Source of the DNA: an uncultured Clostridia bacterium
Lineage (GTDB): Bacteria; Bacillota_I; Bacilli_A; RF39; UBA660
Length of the DNA stretch: 5,684 nucleotides
NCBI GenBank assembly: GCA_948433815.1
Contig: CAOJDZ010000055.1
Coordinates: forward strand, 1 to 5,684
Direction of reading: 5' to 3'
A model generated the notes under the pieces. The model saw only the letters and a list, made by a program, of their open reading frames with translations. It was not told the DNA's origin and did not search any database. The position numbers were made by a program, and so were the translations under genes. Of the stretch, positions 1-4,726 are shown one piece after another (positions within the stretch are counted from its first letter, which is position 1; each line of letters starts with the position of its first letter).

Positions 1-105
1 TAAAGACTCTTCTACACTCAAATAATTACTAGTTTCTTCTATTACATTTTCTATTAATTTAGTATCTATTTGTTTTTCTGTTAAATTTGTTATTTCATAA
101 TTCAT
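1..105 (-). CDS. ybeY: Probable YbeY rRNA-maturation endoribonuclease, N-terminal fragment
   Basis: The first 35 codons of a gene that runs off the left edge; it begins MNYEITNLTEKQIDTKLIEN. The ATG at 105-103 starts 4 bases after the TGA stop of the VanZ gene and is preceded by a weak GGTGA ribosome-binding site at 111-115, so it is the last visible gene of the yqfC-yqfD-vanZ transcription unit. YbeY is a zinc-dependent single-strand RNase involved in 16S rRNA 3'-end maturation and ribosome quality control. The catalytic HGxLHLxGYDH motif would lie outside the window, so the call rests on the style of the N-terminus (N-x-T-x-x-x-I-D...) and on position: in Bacillus ybeY lies a few genes after yqfD. 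Another downstream member of this cluster cannot be excluded. Confidence 0.5.
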   Translation of the reverse strand, partial: MNYEITNLTEKQIDTKLIENVIEETSNYLSVEESL

Positions 106-109
106 ATTT

Positions 110-721
110 TCACCAATTAAATTCTATTATTCCTAAAAAGTATAATATCATTACACCAAGTACTACTATTGATAAGAAGTTATAAAATGCATCTTTTTGG
201 AAGAATGAAGGAAGTTTCTTTCTTATAGCGTCTAGTGCTACATATATTAAAAATCCTAAGACTCCACCTAAAACATTTAGCATTATATCATCTATATCAA
301 AACTTCTTCCAATAAACTTTTGTACTGTTTCAATAGTTAGACTTACTAAGAATGTTATTAAAGAAATACTTCTAAATTTGTTTACTCTAGTATAATATGT
401 AGCAAAAAATCCAAATGGCATGAATAAAATGATATTTCCCGCTACTTGTCTATAGAAGTTTTCACTACCTATAGGATATCTAAAAATCTCTCTAAAAGGT
501 ACTAAGTTTGTTCCGCCAATATACACATCTCTACTTGTTACAAGTTCAAAAAGTAAAAGTATATACGTAATGAATGCTAGTAATAGAAGTTCTTCATGAA
601 ATATTAATCTTTTATTTGCATTTTTTAAATAAAATAATCTCATTATTATAACTATTACTAGAAAGATTACTAAAGTTGGCCAAGCTCCTTCTAATAAATC
701 AAATACAGCAGTTTTTACCAT
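110..721 (-). CDS. VanZ-family integral membrane protein
   Basis: A 203-residue polytopic membrane protein with the VanZ-like signature: NLVPF at residues 72-76, GNIILFMPFGF at 95-105, then an E131/Q134 pair, GR at 138-139, an acidic D-I-D-D at 142-145 and N149-x-x-GG. Hydrophobic segments lie at about 14-31, 45-62, 93-110, 119-135, 146-162 and 181-198. VanZ of Enterococcus gives low-level teicoplanin resistance, but most chromosomal homologues have no assigned role, so resistance should not be assumed. The ATG at 721 is two bases after the yqfD stop; its ribosome-binding site (GAAGGAG) lies inside the last codons of yqfD, implying translational coupling. It occupies the place of phoH and yqfF in the Bacillus order. 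It ends in TGA, the only TGA stop seen here. Family call firm; function unknown. Confidence 0.88.
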   Translation of the reverse strand: MVKTAVFDLLEGAWPTLVIFLVIVIIMRLFYLKNANKRLIFHEELLLLAFITYILLLFELVTSRDVYIGGTNLVPFREIFRYPIGSENFYRQVAGNIILFMPFGFFATYYTRVNKFRSISLITFLVSLTIETVQKFIGRSFDIDDIMLNVLGGVLGFLIYVALDAIRKKLPSFFQKDAFYNFLSIVVLGVMILYFLGIIEFNW

Positions 722-723
722 TT

Positions 724-1881
724 TTATTCTCCTTCTTCTGGTTCAGGAAAAGTTATTTCTTTTTCGCTAGCAATATTTTCATAAACCTTATAAAATATCT
801 CTAGTTCTATTTTACTACTATACTTGTTAATTTTCAAAACTTTTTTATCTATAATGTATTCGTCTTTGTTTAATTTATCTGTAATACTTTTGTCTGAGCG
901 TTTTAAGGCTTCTTCATATGCTTCATCTTCTGTTAGATTTTTTTGTACATATTTATATAAGTTTTTTTCTTCTTTCATAACTTTAAAGAATAGATATGGT
1001 TTGTCTATTAAAACACTGGTTTCATTTAAAGATTCTTTGGTGTCATATTTACCCATTAATGTGATTTTTTTACCGAATAAATCTATATATATGTGATTTA
1101 TTTTTTCTCCAGTACTCATATATTCTACATGATTATATGGGACTGTTGTTGTTACTGTGTACCAAACTTCTCCGTAAACTTCTCCTTTTGCTTTTACTGT
1201 GTCTACTATATCTTCATTTTTTATTATGTTTCCTGTGATTATTATTTCATCTTTTTTTACTATTTCATTTACTTCTTTTAATGTTGTGCCTTGTTTTGTT
1301 ACTATATAAGTAATAAGTGCATCTTTTTTTGCGACTATGTCTGTTAAGGTGTCTTCATTCGGGATTTCATTTATTACTCTTTCTGTTAAATTTATTACAT
1401 AGGATGTGCCTAGTCTTTCTATTTCTATCCATTCTAAAGTGTTTTTATTTTCTTCAAGTATTTTTTTCTTTATTTTGTCTAGTTCTTTATTTGATTTCAT
1501 AAATTTGTATTTTTTAATATCATAGTCTTCTAAGTAAAGCGTGATTACTCTTTTTAATTCTGTGTTATTTGAAATTATTTCTATATTAAATATTATATTA
1601 GATAGTACTAAAAGAACTATATAAGTAAAAATGAAACTTAAAAGTAAAATGTAATGTTTTTTTATGAATGCTAAAAATCTGTTTATTCCTAAATATTTAA
1701 GAATTACAGTTTCTTTGTATTTGTGACTTAAGTATTTATAATCTTCTTTATTTATTTTTAATAATATTTCATTTTCTTTTACTACGAGATCCTGGTAATA
1801 AATAGATTTACTAATAAGTGTTTTAATAATACTTTCATATTTTTCATTTTTTATTTTTATTTGTATTAGACTAGTGTTCAT
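724..1881 (-). CDS. yqfD: Sporulation protein YqfD
   Basis: A 385-residue protein, close to the usual length of about 400. It has a soluble N-terminal domain (residues 1-70), a single transmembrane helix at about 76-98 and a large extracytoplasmic C-terminal part. Family features are the NTLEWIEIERLGTSYVINL block at 148-166, matching the LDW...GT-Y-V...E-R-V pattern of YqfD, followed at about 181-217 by IVAKKDA...G-T...V-x-x-G-like repeats ending in IIITG, resembling a small beta barrel. In Bacillus yqfD is in the sigma-E regulon and is needed for efficient sporulation; its molecular role is not established. The gene overlaps yqfC by 11 bases and has an AAGGTGAG ribosome-binding site just upstream of the ATG at 1881. 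The C-terminus is acidic (EPEEGE) and its codons double as the ribosome-binding site for the VanZ gene. Confidence 0.88.
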   Translation of the reverse strand: MNTSLIQIKIKNEKYESIIKTLISKSIYYQDLVVKENEILLKINKEDYKYLSHKYKETVILKYLGINRFLAFIKKHYILLLSFIFTYIVLLVLSNIIFNIEIISNNTELKRVITLYLEDYDIKKYKFMKSNKELDKIKKKILEENKNTLEWIEIERLGTSYVINLTERVINEIPNEDTLTDIVAKKDALITYIVTKQGTTLKEVNEIVKKDEIIITGNIIKNEDIVDTVKAKGEVYGEVWYTVTTTVPYNHVEYMSTGEKINHIYIDLFGKKITLMGKYDTKESLNETSVLIDKPYLFFKVMKEEKNLYKYVQKNLTEDEAYEEALKRSDKSITDKLNKDEYIIDKKVLKINKYSSKIELEIFYKVYENIASEKEITFPEPEEGE

Positions 1882-2110
1882 TTACACTCACCTTTTTTAC
1901 TTGTCCATAAATTAGTAATTCTTTTTTGTCTAGTTTAGTTAATCTAAAATTATTACCAGTTATTTTTATAAGTTTTTTATCTATTTTTATTAAAGCTTCT
2001 GTTTCAGTAATGTCTACTATGCTTTTGTAGTTTAGTATATGAATTCCGTTATTTAAAATACTTATTCTGTAGTCTTCGTTACCAAGGAAAGTTGTTAAGT
2101 TATTTAGCAC
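1871..2110 (-). CDS. yqfC: Sporulation protein YqfC (YabP/YqfC family)
   Basis: A small beta-rich protein of 79 or 82 residues, in the usual range for YqfC. The recognisable core is the ISILNNGIHILNYKSIVDI segment followed by ALIKIDKKLIKITGNNFRL and a final LLIYGQVKKV, matching the family pattern N-x-x-G-I-x-x-Y...I-x-x-x-x-L-x-I-x-G-x-x-L-x-L...I-x-G-x-I. It is encoded directly before yqfD, as in sporulating Bacillota, and overlaps it by 11 bases. The start is uncertain: the longest reading begins at a GTG at 2119, but that GTG is part of the AGGTG Shine-Dalgarno sequence (2117-2121). The second in-frame GTG at 2110, six bases after that site, is the better start and is used here. I found no convincing promoter between 2111 and 2184. 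Confidence 0.82.
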   Translation of the reverse strand: MLNNLTTFLGNEDYRISILNNGIHILNYKSIVDITETEALIKIDKKLIKITGNNFRLTKLDKKELLIYGQVKKVSVNEH

Positions 2111-2200
2111 ATTTATCACCTAGTAATTTTATGCTTTTAGATTTTATTTTAGTTATAAATTAAATATGTAAAATACACGAAAGAATGTTTTATTTGTGTA

Positions 2201-2229
2201 TTGACAAACAATTGTGTTTGTATTATGAT
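2201..2229 (+). promoter_or_regulatory. Strong sigma-A-type promoter of the BECR-like gene
   Basis: TTGACA (2201-2206) and TATGAT (2224-2229) are separated by exactly 17 bases. The first is a perfect -35 element and the second is one base off the -10 consensus. Transcription would start near 2236, giving a very short leader before the AAAGGAGG site at 2239-2246 and the ATG at 2254. This fit is the main reason to start the gene at 2254 rather than at the in-frame ATG at 2185, which lies upstream of the promoter. Confidence 0.8.
2204..2221. promoter_or_regulatory. Palindromic operator-like site within the promoter
   Basis: ACAAACA-ATTG-TGTTTGT is a perfect 7-bp inverted repeat around a 4-bp centre. 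It overlaps the -35 box and fills most of the -35/-10 spacer, the classical place for a repressor to block RNA polymerase. A second dyad, AATACAC (2172-2178) with GTGTATT (2196-2202), ends inside the same -35 box. No regulator gene is visible in the window, so the binding protein is unknown; self-binding by the product is possible but unsupported. Confidence 0.45.
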
Positions 2230-2253
2230 GGGTATACTAAAGGAGGAATTTTT

Positions 2254-2820
2254 ATGTTTTATGATATGTTTTTAGACGAGGTTATTTATTTGGGTGAGAG
2301 TGAATTTTGTGAGTTCTTAAGGCCTAATGTTTTAGAGGGGTTAAAAGGTTATTCTAAGCGAGAAGCGAAAAATTTTAGCAATGGTAAAGTTTCTATTCTT
2401 AGAAAAGAAAAAGATATAGAAAAGTTTATTAAGTTTAGTAGAAATGTTTTATCTAATAATGAGAAATTTTACTATGGCAAAATTGATGAAGAAAATGCCA
2501 AAAATATTTCAAGGTTTTGTCATTATGATTTAAAGAATTTTAATTTATCCTTACCTGTTGGTTCTTTTAAACATATCTTTAAGAGGCATGCGGATCCAAT
2601 TAAGGAAAGATTAAGAAAACAAATCGCTGTTACGGATGCTGATTATTATTTAATTCCTTATATTGTTAGACATTTTGATAGTTTGAAATTTTCAATTAAT
2701 TATAATAAAGTAAAAATATTAGAGTTTAATAAATTATATGAAAACGTTAATTATACTTTAATTATGTATATTTCTTTTAAGAGTCATAATTTAGAAGTTA
2801 AAACTTTTTATAAAAAATAA
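2254..2820 (+). CDS. Stand-alone BECR-fold (PBECR-like) nuclease-type protein
   Basis: A 188-residue soluble protein with no signal peptide or membrane segment. The C-terminal half resembles the phage-associated barnase/EndoU/colicin/RelE-like nuclease families: SLPVGSFKHIFKRH at residues 99-112 (the conserved helix with H107 and H112), acidic residues at D127 and D130, the LIPYIVRHFDS strand at 133-143, and a terminal beta hairpin ending in VKTFYKK. In those families the domain is often fused to phage head proteins or toxins; here it stands alone behind a poorly conserved N-terminal region of about 95 residues. The start at 2254 is set by AAAGGAGG seven bases upstream and by the promoter position. 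RNase or toxin activity is inferred from fold similarity only. No partner resembling a known antitoxin adjoins it on the same transcript; a minus-strand small RNA reaches its stop codon. Confidence 0.62.
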   Translation: MFYDMFLDEVIYLGESEFCEFLRPNVLEGLKGYSKREAKNFSNGKVSILRKEKDIEKFIKFSRNVLSNNEKFYYGKIDEENAKNISRFCHYDLKNFNLSLPVGSFKHIFKRHADPIKERLRKQIAVTDADYYLIPYIVRHFDSLKFSINYNKVKILEFNKLYENVNYTLIMYISFKSHNLEVKTFYKK

Positions 2821-2904
2821 AAAAAAGAACTTTTGCCATGATGTCACAGTGCTTAAGCCCTAGACTTTACGTCCTAAAACGTGTTTCATGGTACAAGTTC
2901 TTAT
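2819..2904 (-). ncRNA. Candidate stand-alone structured small RNA with its own promoter and terminator
   Basis: On the minus strand, 17 bases (AAGAACTTGTACCATGA, 2902-2886) pair with 2841-2825 through one G-U pair and one mismatch. They enclose 44 bases that can extend the rod: CAC/GUG, then GUUUUAG with CUUAAGC (six of seven pairs), then an apical GAC-GUAAA-GUC hairpin. Eight uridines follow at once (2826-2819), then A and six more U, so the base of the stem also acts as an intrinsic terminator. A promoter lies immediately upstream, giving a predicted RNA of about 86-93 nt with almost no single-stranded 5' end. No matching open frame exists. I do not recognise the family; it is not a tRNA, SRP RNA or tmRNA by inspection. 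On the plus strand there is no T-tract, so it does not look like a terminator for the nuclease-like gene. Confidence 0.55.
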
Positions 2905-2910
2905 GAATCA

Positions 2911-2939
2911 ATGATACAATATGCTTTTTATAAAGTCAA
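2911..2939 (-). promoter_or_regulatory. Promoter of the minus-strand small RNA
   Basis: Reading the minus strand, TTGACT (2939-2934) and TATCAT (2916-2911) are 17 bases apart, each one mismatch from consensus. The expected start, about seven bases on (near 2904), falls two bases before the 78-nt hairpin begins. A palindrome, TCAAAA-G-TTTTGA (2950-2962), lies about 10 bases upstream of the -35 box and could be a regulator site. Confidence 0.6.
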
Positions 2940-3080
2940 GCATTTTAAATCAAAAGTTTTGAATTTTGGTATAAAGTGTGTATTTTTGGGAGCATATAAA
3001 TTTTTAATAATATTGTTCTACCAATTTACTACTTTTAAATGAAGTCTCCTTTCGAAATTATTTAATTATTTAAAAACTTG
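2940..3080. other. AT-rich intergenic stretch without a recognisable gene
   Basis: This interval separates the small-RNA promoter from the promoter of the next plus-strand gene. Apart from the palindrome at 2950-2962 and the TTTACTACTTTT motif at 3025-3036 (repeated at 3727-3738), I see no coding or structural signal. A minus-strand AAAGGAG at about 3048-3054 is not followed by a start codon at a usable distance. Confidence 0.5.
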
Positions 3081-3108
3081 TGATATAATATCAACTACTT
3101 AAGGAGGT
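3081..3108 (+). promoter_or_regulatory. Extended -10 promoter and ribosome-binding site of the downstream gene
   Basis: TG-A-TATAAT (3081-3089) is a perfect extended -10 element. The position of a -35 box (3061-3066, TTTAAT) is poor, which an extended -10 can compensate. AAGGAGG at 3101-3107 lies nine bases before the ATG at 3117 and only three before an in-frame TTG at 3111, favouring the ATG. Confidence 0.65.
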
Positions 3109-3116
3109 ATTTGTAT

Positions 3117-3602
3117 ATGAAAATAATTACTGATAATGCTGCATATGTTCAAAAAAATGATATTGCCTATATGAATCAAACTGATCTAGTAATACCAGCA
3201 TCTATATTTATGAAAGCCTTTGGTAATGTCACCGTTATTGTTGATGATAGCAATAGATATGAATTTGTTACGTTTGAAGAACCAGAAGAAATTGAATTTT
3301 TTAAAGGCATTGATTGGATGATAAATTATAATGAAGTTAAAGATTTTTCAGAAGAAGAAATTATTGCATTAGTTCAAAGTATTGCAGAAGAACAAAATAA
3401 TATTGCACAAAGATTTAATTCTATGACGCCAGAAGAAAGAATAGAGAATATGGATATGGTATCACAACACGAATCGCTTGACTTCAAAATGAATTCATTA
3501 AGAGATGTTTTATGGTTTAAACAAGGACATATAAAAATGAAATTGCCAGAAAGTGTGAATTTATCTGTTAGGTTGAACAAGAAAAAGGTATTAGAAAATT
3601 AA
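3117..3602 (+). CDS. Hypothetical protein of unknown family
   Basis: I do not recognise this 161-residue protein. It is soluble, acidic in the middle and basic at the end, with no signal peptide or membrane segment. Residues 1-50 look beta-rich (MKIITDNAAYV, VTVIVDD, YEFVTFEEPEEIEFF). Residues 76-133 are helical and charged, with FSEEEIIALVQSIAEEQNN and a conserved-looking MTPEERIENM turn. The C-terminus (WFKQGHIKMKLPESV) looks like a closing strand pair. The modular shape, a small domain plus a helical segment, would suit a protein-protein partner, but no function is shown. It has its own promoter and terminator, so it is a single-gene unit independent of the nuclease-like gene 300 bp upstream, although both share the same strand within the island between yqfC and yqeY. 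Start chosen from AAGGAGG spacing; a TTG at 3111 is the alternative. Confidence 0.75.
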   Translation: MKIITDNAAYVQKNDIAYMNQTDLVIPASIFMKAFGNVTVIVDDSNRYEFVTFEEPEEIEFFKGIDWMINYNEVKDFSEEEIIALVQSIAEEQNNIAQRFNSMTPEERIENMDMVSQHESLDFKMNSLRDVLWFKQGHIKMKLPESVNLSVRLNKKKVLEN

Positions 3603-3635
3603 TCTAAACTATATCTAACAAAAGTAAGAATTAAT

Positions 3636-3676
3636 AAAAATTATTGGGATAATTACTTTATAACCAGTAATTTTTT
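3636..3676 (+). terminator. Intrinsic terminator of the 3117-3602 gene
   Basis: AAAAATTATTGG (3636-3647) pairs with CCAGTAATTTTT (3664-3675), a 12-bp stem with one G-U pair and a 16-base loop, merging into a run of T (3671-3676). A shorter competing hairpin, AATTACT (3651-3657) with AGTAATT (3666-3672), uses the same right arm. It lies about 35 bases after the stop codon. Confidence 0.6.
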
Positions 3677-3882
3677 GTTTATTAATTTAAATTAATATAA
3701 AATAAGCGCTAAATATTTACTACTATTTTACTACTTTTGAAAACAAAAATATAAGGAATTATAAAAATATATAATTATCTTCTAAAAGTAAAAATAGCAC
3801 AAAAACTTATAAATAAAGGTTATAACGACATTTAAGAACTTATAAAATAATAATCAAGAATTACTATATTTTTAAATGAAAA
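3677..3882. other. AT-rich gap, no supported gene
   Basis: About 200 bases with stops in all frames at short intervals. It contains a perfect 16-bp palindrome, ATTAATTTAAATTAAT (3681-3696), the second copy of TTTACTACTTTT (3727-3738) with a related partial unit just before it, and a 26-codon plus-strand open stretch (3755-3832) too short to assign. It may be decayed coding sequence at the island edge, but nothing in it can be named. Confidence 0.45.
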
Positions 3883-3901
3883 AAATGGAATATCTCCATT
3901 T
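3883..3901 (-). terminator. Possible back-up terminator hairpin on the minus strand
   Basis: AAATGGA (3883-3889) and TCCATTT (3895-3901) form a perfect 7-bp stem with a 5-base loop. On the minus strand it is followed by seven T residues (overlapping the stem base), so it can stop transcripts that read past the yqeY terminator 60 bases upstream. There is no T-run on the plus side. Confidence 0.45.
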
Positions 3902-3957
3902 GCGCTATATAATAACATAATGATTTTAAAAAATCAAGAAAAAATTAATATTAATTC

Positions 3958-3986
3958 AAAAAGGTGCTTTATGCACCTAATTTTTT
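3958..3986 (-). terminator. Bidirectional terminator overlapping the yqeY stop codon
   Basis: AGGTGC (3962-3967), a five-base loop and GCACCT (3973-3978) form a GC-rich stem. On the minus strand five T follow; on the plus strand AATTTTTT follows. The stem is encoded by the last codons of yqeY (Gly-Ala-stop), so coding sequence and terminator are shared. It also shields yqeY from plus-strand transcription out of the island. Confidence 0.75.
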
Positions 3987-4421
3987 ATTTACTATCTCAC
4001 TTACTAATTTGAAATCTGCTTTACCTTTTAATTTAGCATTTGCTTCTTTCATTATTTTACCCATATCTTTTTTACCTTCAGGTTTTACTTCATCAAAGAT
4101 TTTATTTATTTCTTCTTCTACTTCTTCTCCAGATAATTGTTCAGGTAAATAAGCCATTATAATTTTTACTTCTTTTTCTAAAGCTTCTGCTAGATCATTT
4201 CTTCCAGCATTTCTAAATTCTTCTATAGATTCTTTATGAGTTTTTACTTGCTTGCTAGCAACTTCAATTACTAATTCGTCAGGACATTCTCCTTCTCTAG
4301 TCTTTCCATTTATTCTAGCTAAATCTATAGCGCTTTTTAAAAGTCTAATTGTGCTTAAAGTTTCTTTATCTTTAGCACGCATAGCTTCTTTCATAGCTTC
4401 ATTAATTTTTTCATACAACAT
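3969..4421 (-). CDS. yqeY: GatB/YqeY domain-containing protein
   Basis: A 150-residue, mostly helical protein of the normal length for the family. It shows the typical opening (MLYEKINEAMKEAMRAKDKE followed by TLSTIRLLKSAI), the EVASKQVKTHKESIEEFRNAGR segment with its helix turn, the YLPEQLSGEEVEEEI block and the GKIMKEANAKLKGKAD motif before the end. YqeY resembles the C-terminal tRNA-binding region of the amidotransferase subunit GatB, but its own cellular role is not established. It follows rpsU by 14 bases, the usual Bacillota arrangement, and its Shine-Dalgarno AAGGAGG (4437-4431) overlaps the rpsU TAA stop, so ribosomes finishing S21 can reinitiate here. The terminator hairpin lies over its last two codons. 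Confidence 0.93.
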   Translation of the reverse strand: MLYEKINEAMKEAMRAKDKETLSTIRLLKSAIDLARINGKTREGECPDELVIEVASKQVKTHKESIEEFRNAGRNDLAEALEKEVKIIMAYLPEQLSGEEVEEEINKIFDEVKPEGKKDMGKIMKEANAKLKGKADFKLVSEIVNKKLGA

Positions 4422-4435
4422 AACTAAAGGCCTCC

Positions 4436-4630
4436 TTAGTCTCTATGTTTTCTATTATTTCTTTTAGCGTTCTTTATTGCTTCTTTTTTTGCTTCTCTTC
4501 TAACTACTCCTGGCTTAGAGTATTCTTTTCTTTTTTTCATTTCAGAAGGGACACCACTACGTTGTACTTTAATTTTGAATCTTTTTAAAGCATTCTCAAT
4601 GTTACCATTCTTTACTTCTACACGAGTCAT
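4436..4630 (-). CDS. rpsU: 30S ribosomal protein S21
   Basis: A 64-residue very basic protein with the S21 pattern: TRVEVKNGNIENALKRFKIKVQRSG near the N-terminus, then a lysine/arginine-rich helix (KKRKEYSKPGVVRREAKKEA) and a basic tail ending in NRKHRD. S21 binds the 30S platform near the 3' end of 16S rRNA and helps initiation. The ATG at 4630 is preceded by a long GGGAGG-type ribosome-binding site at about 4639-4646. It is the first gene of a two-gene rpsU-yqeY unit with its own promoter. Length, sequence and neighbour all agree. Confidence 0.96.
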   Translation of the reverse strand: MTRVEVKNGNIENALKRFKIKVQRSGVPSEMKKRKEYSKPGVVRREAKKEAIKNAKRNNRKHRD

Positions 4631-4661
4631 CTTATCTTCCCTCCCTTCGTTTCTATGACAA

Positions 4662-4690
4662 ATTATAACACTTTATTTACACATTTTCAA
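4662..4690 (-). promoter_or_regulatory. Promoter of rpsU-yqeY
   Basis: On the minus strand TTGAAA (4690-4685), a 17-base spacer and a perfect TATAAT (4667-4662) with an upstream TG (TGTTATAAT) make a very strong extended -10 promoter. Transcription should begin near 4655, giving a leader of about 25 bases that contains the ribosome-binding site. Confidence 0.85.
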
Positions 4691-4692
4691 GG

Positions 4693-4709
4693 TAAAATCA
4701 GTGATTTTA
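4693..4709. repeat. Small inverted repeat between the surface gene and rpsU
   Basis: TAAAATC-AGT-GATTTTA is a perfect 7-bp dyad with a 3-base centre, 17 bases after the surface-gene stop and just upstream of the rpsU -35 box. It has no T-tract, so it is at best a weak terminator for the surface gene; an operator for rpsU is the alternative. Confidence 0.35.
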
Positions 4710-4726
4710 TGACCATACAAAGGAGA

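Noticed and set aside
110..112. Alternative genetic code with TGA read as tryptophan
   Set aside because: All tryptophans in the confident proteins use TGG, and the only TGA at a gene end (VanZ) is followed directly by a plausible next start, so the standard bacterial code fits.
824..1502. Plus-strand open frames opposite yqfD
   Set aside because: They are Phe/Tyr/Cys-rich translations of the complementary strand of an AT-rich gene, without ribosome-binding sites or family resemblance.
2111..2200. Sigma-A or sigma-E promoter for yqfC
   Set aside because: TTTACA and several TAAAAT-like or TATAAC-like hexamers occur, but none with acceptable spacing, and no clear sigma-E -10 (CATACA-T) was found.
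2185..2253. Upstream extension of the nuclease-like protein to the in-frame ATG at 2185
   Set aside because: That ATG lies upstream of the TTGACA/TATGAT promoter and has no ribosome-binding site; the ATG at 2254 has AAAGGAGG at ideal spacing.
2825..2902. Miniature transposon or integron attC-like element instead of an RNA gene
   Set aside because: The inverted arms are not flanked by an obvious target duplication, and the ends do not fit RYYYAAC/GTTRRRY; the adjoining promoter and U-tract fit an RNA gene better.
2820..2910. Terminator of the plus-strand nuclease-like gene
   Set aside because: On the plus strand the hairpin is followed by ATGAATCAATG with no T-run; the T-run is on the minus side only.
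3374..3580. Minus-strand open frame inside the 3117-3602 gene
   Set aside because: Shadow of the plus-strand gene, which has a promoter, ribosome-binding site and terminator; the opposite frame has none.
3755..3835. Remnant reading KIAQKLINKGYNDI, reminiscent of the C-terminal tail of Rpn/PD-(D/E)XK transposase-like proteins
   Set aside because: Only 26 codons between stops, with no start, no ribosome-binding site and no upstream homologous part; the similarity is too weak to call a pseudogene.
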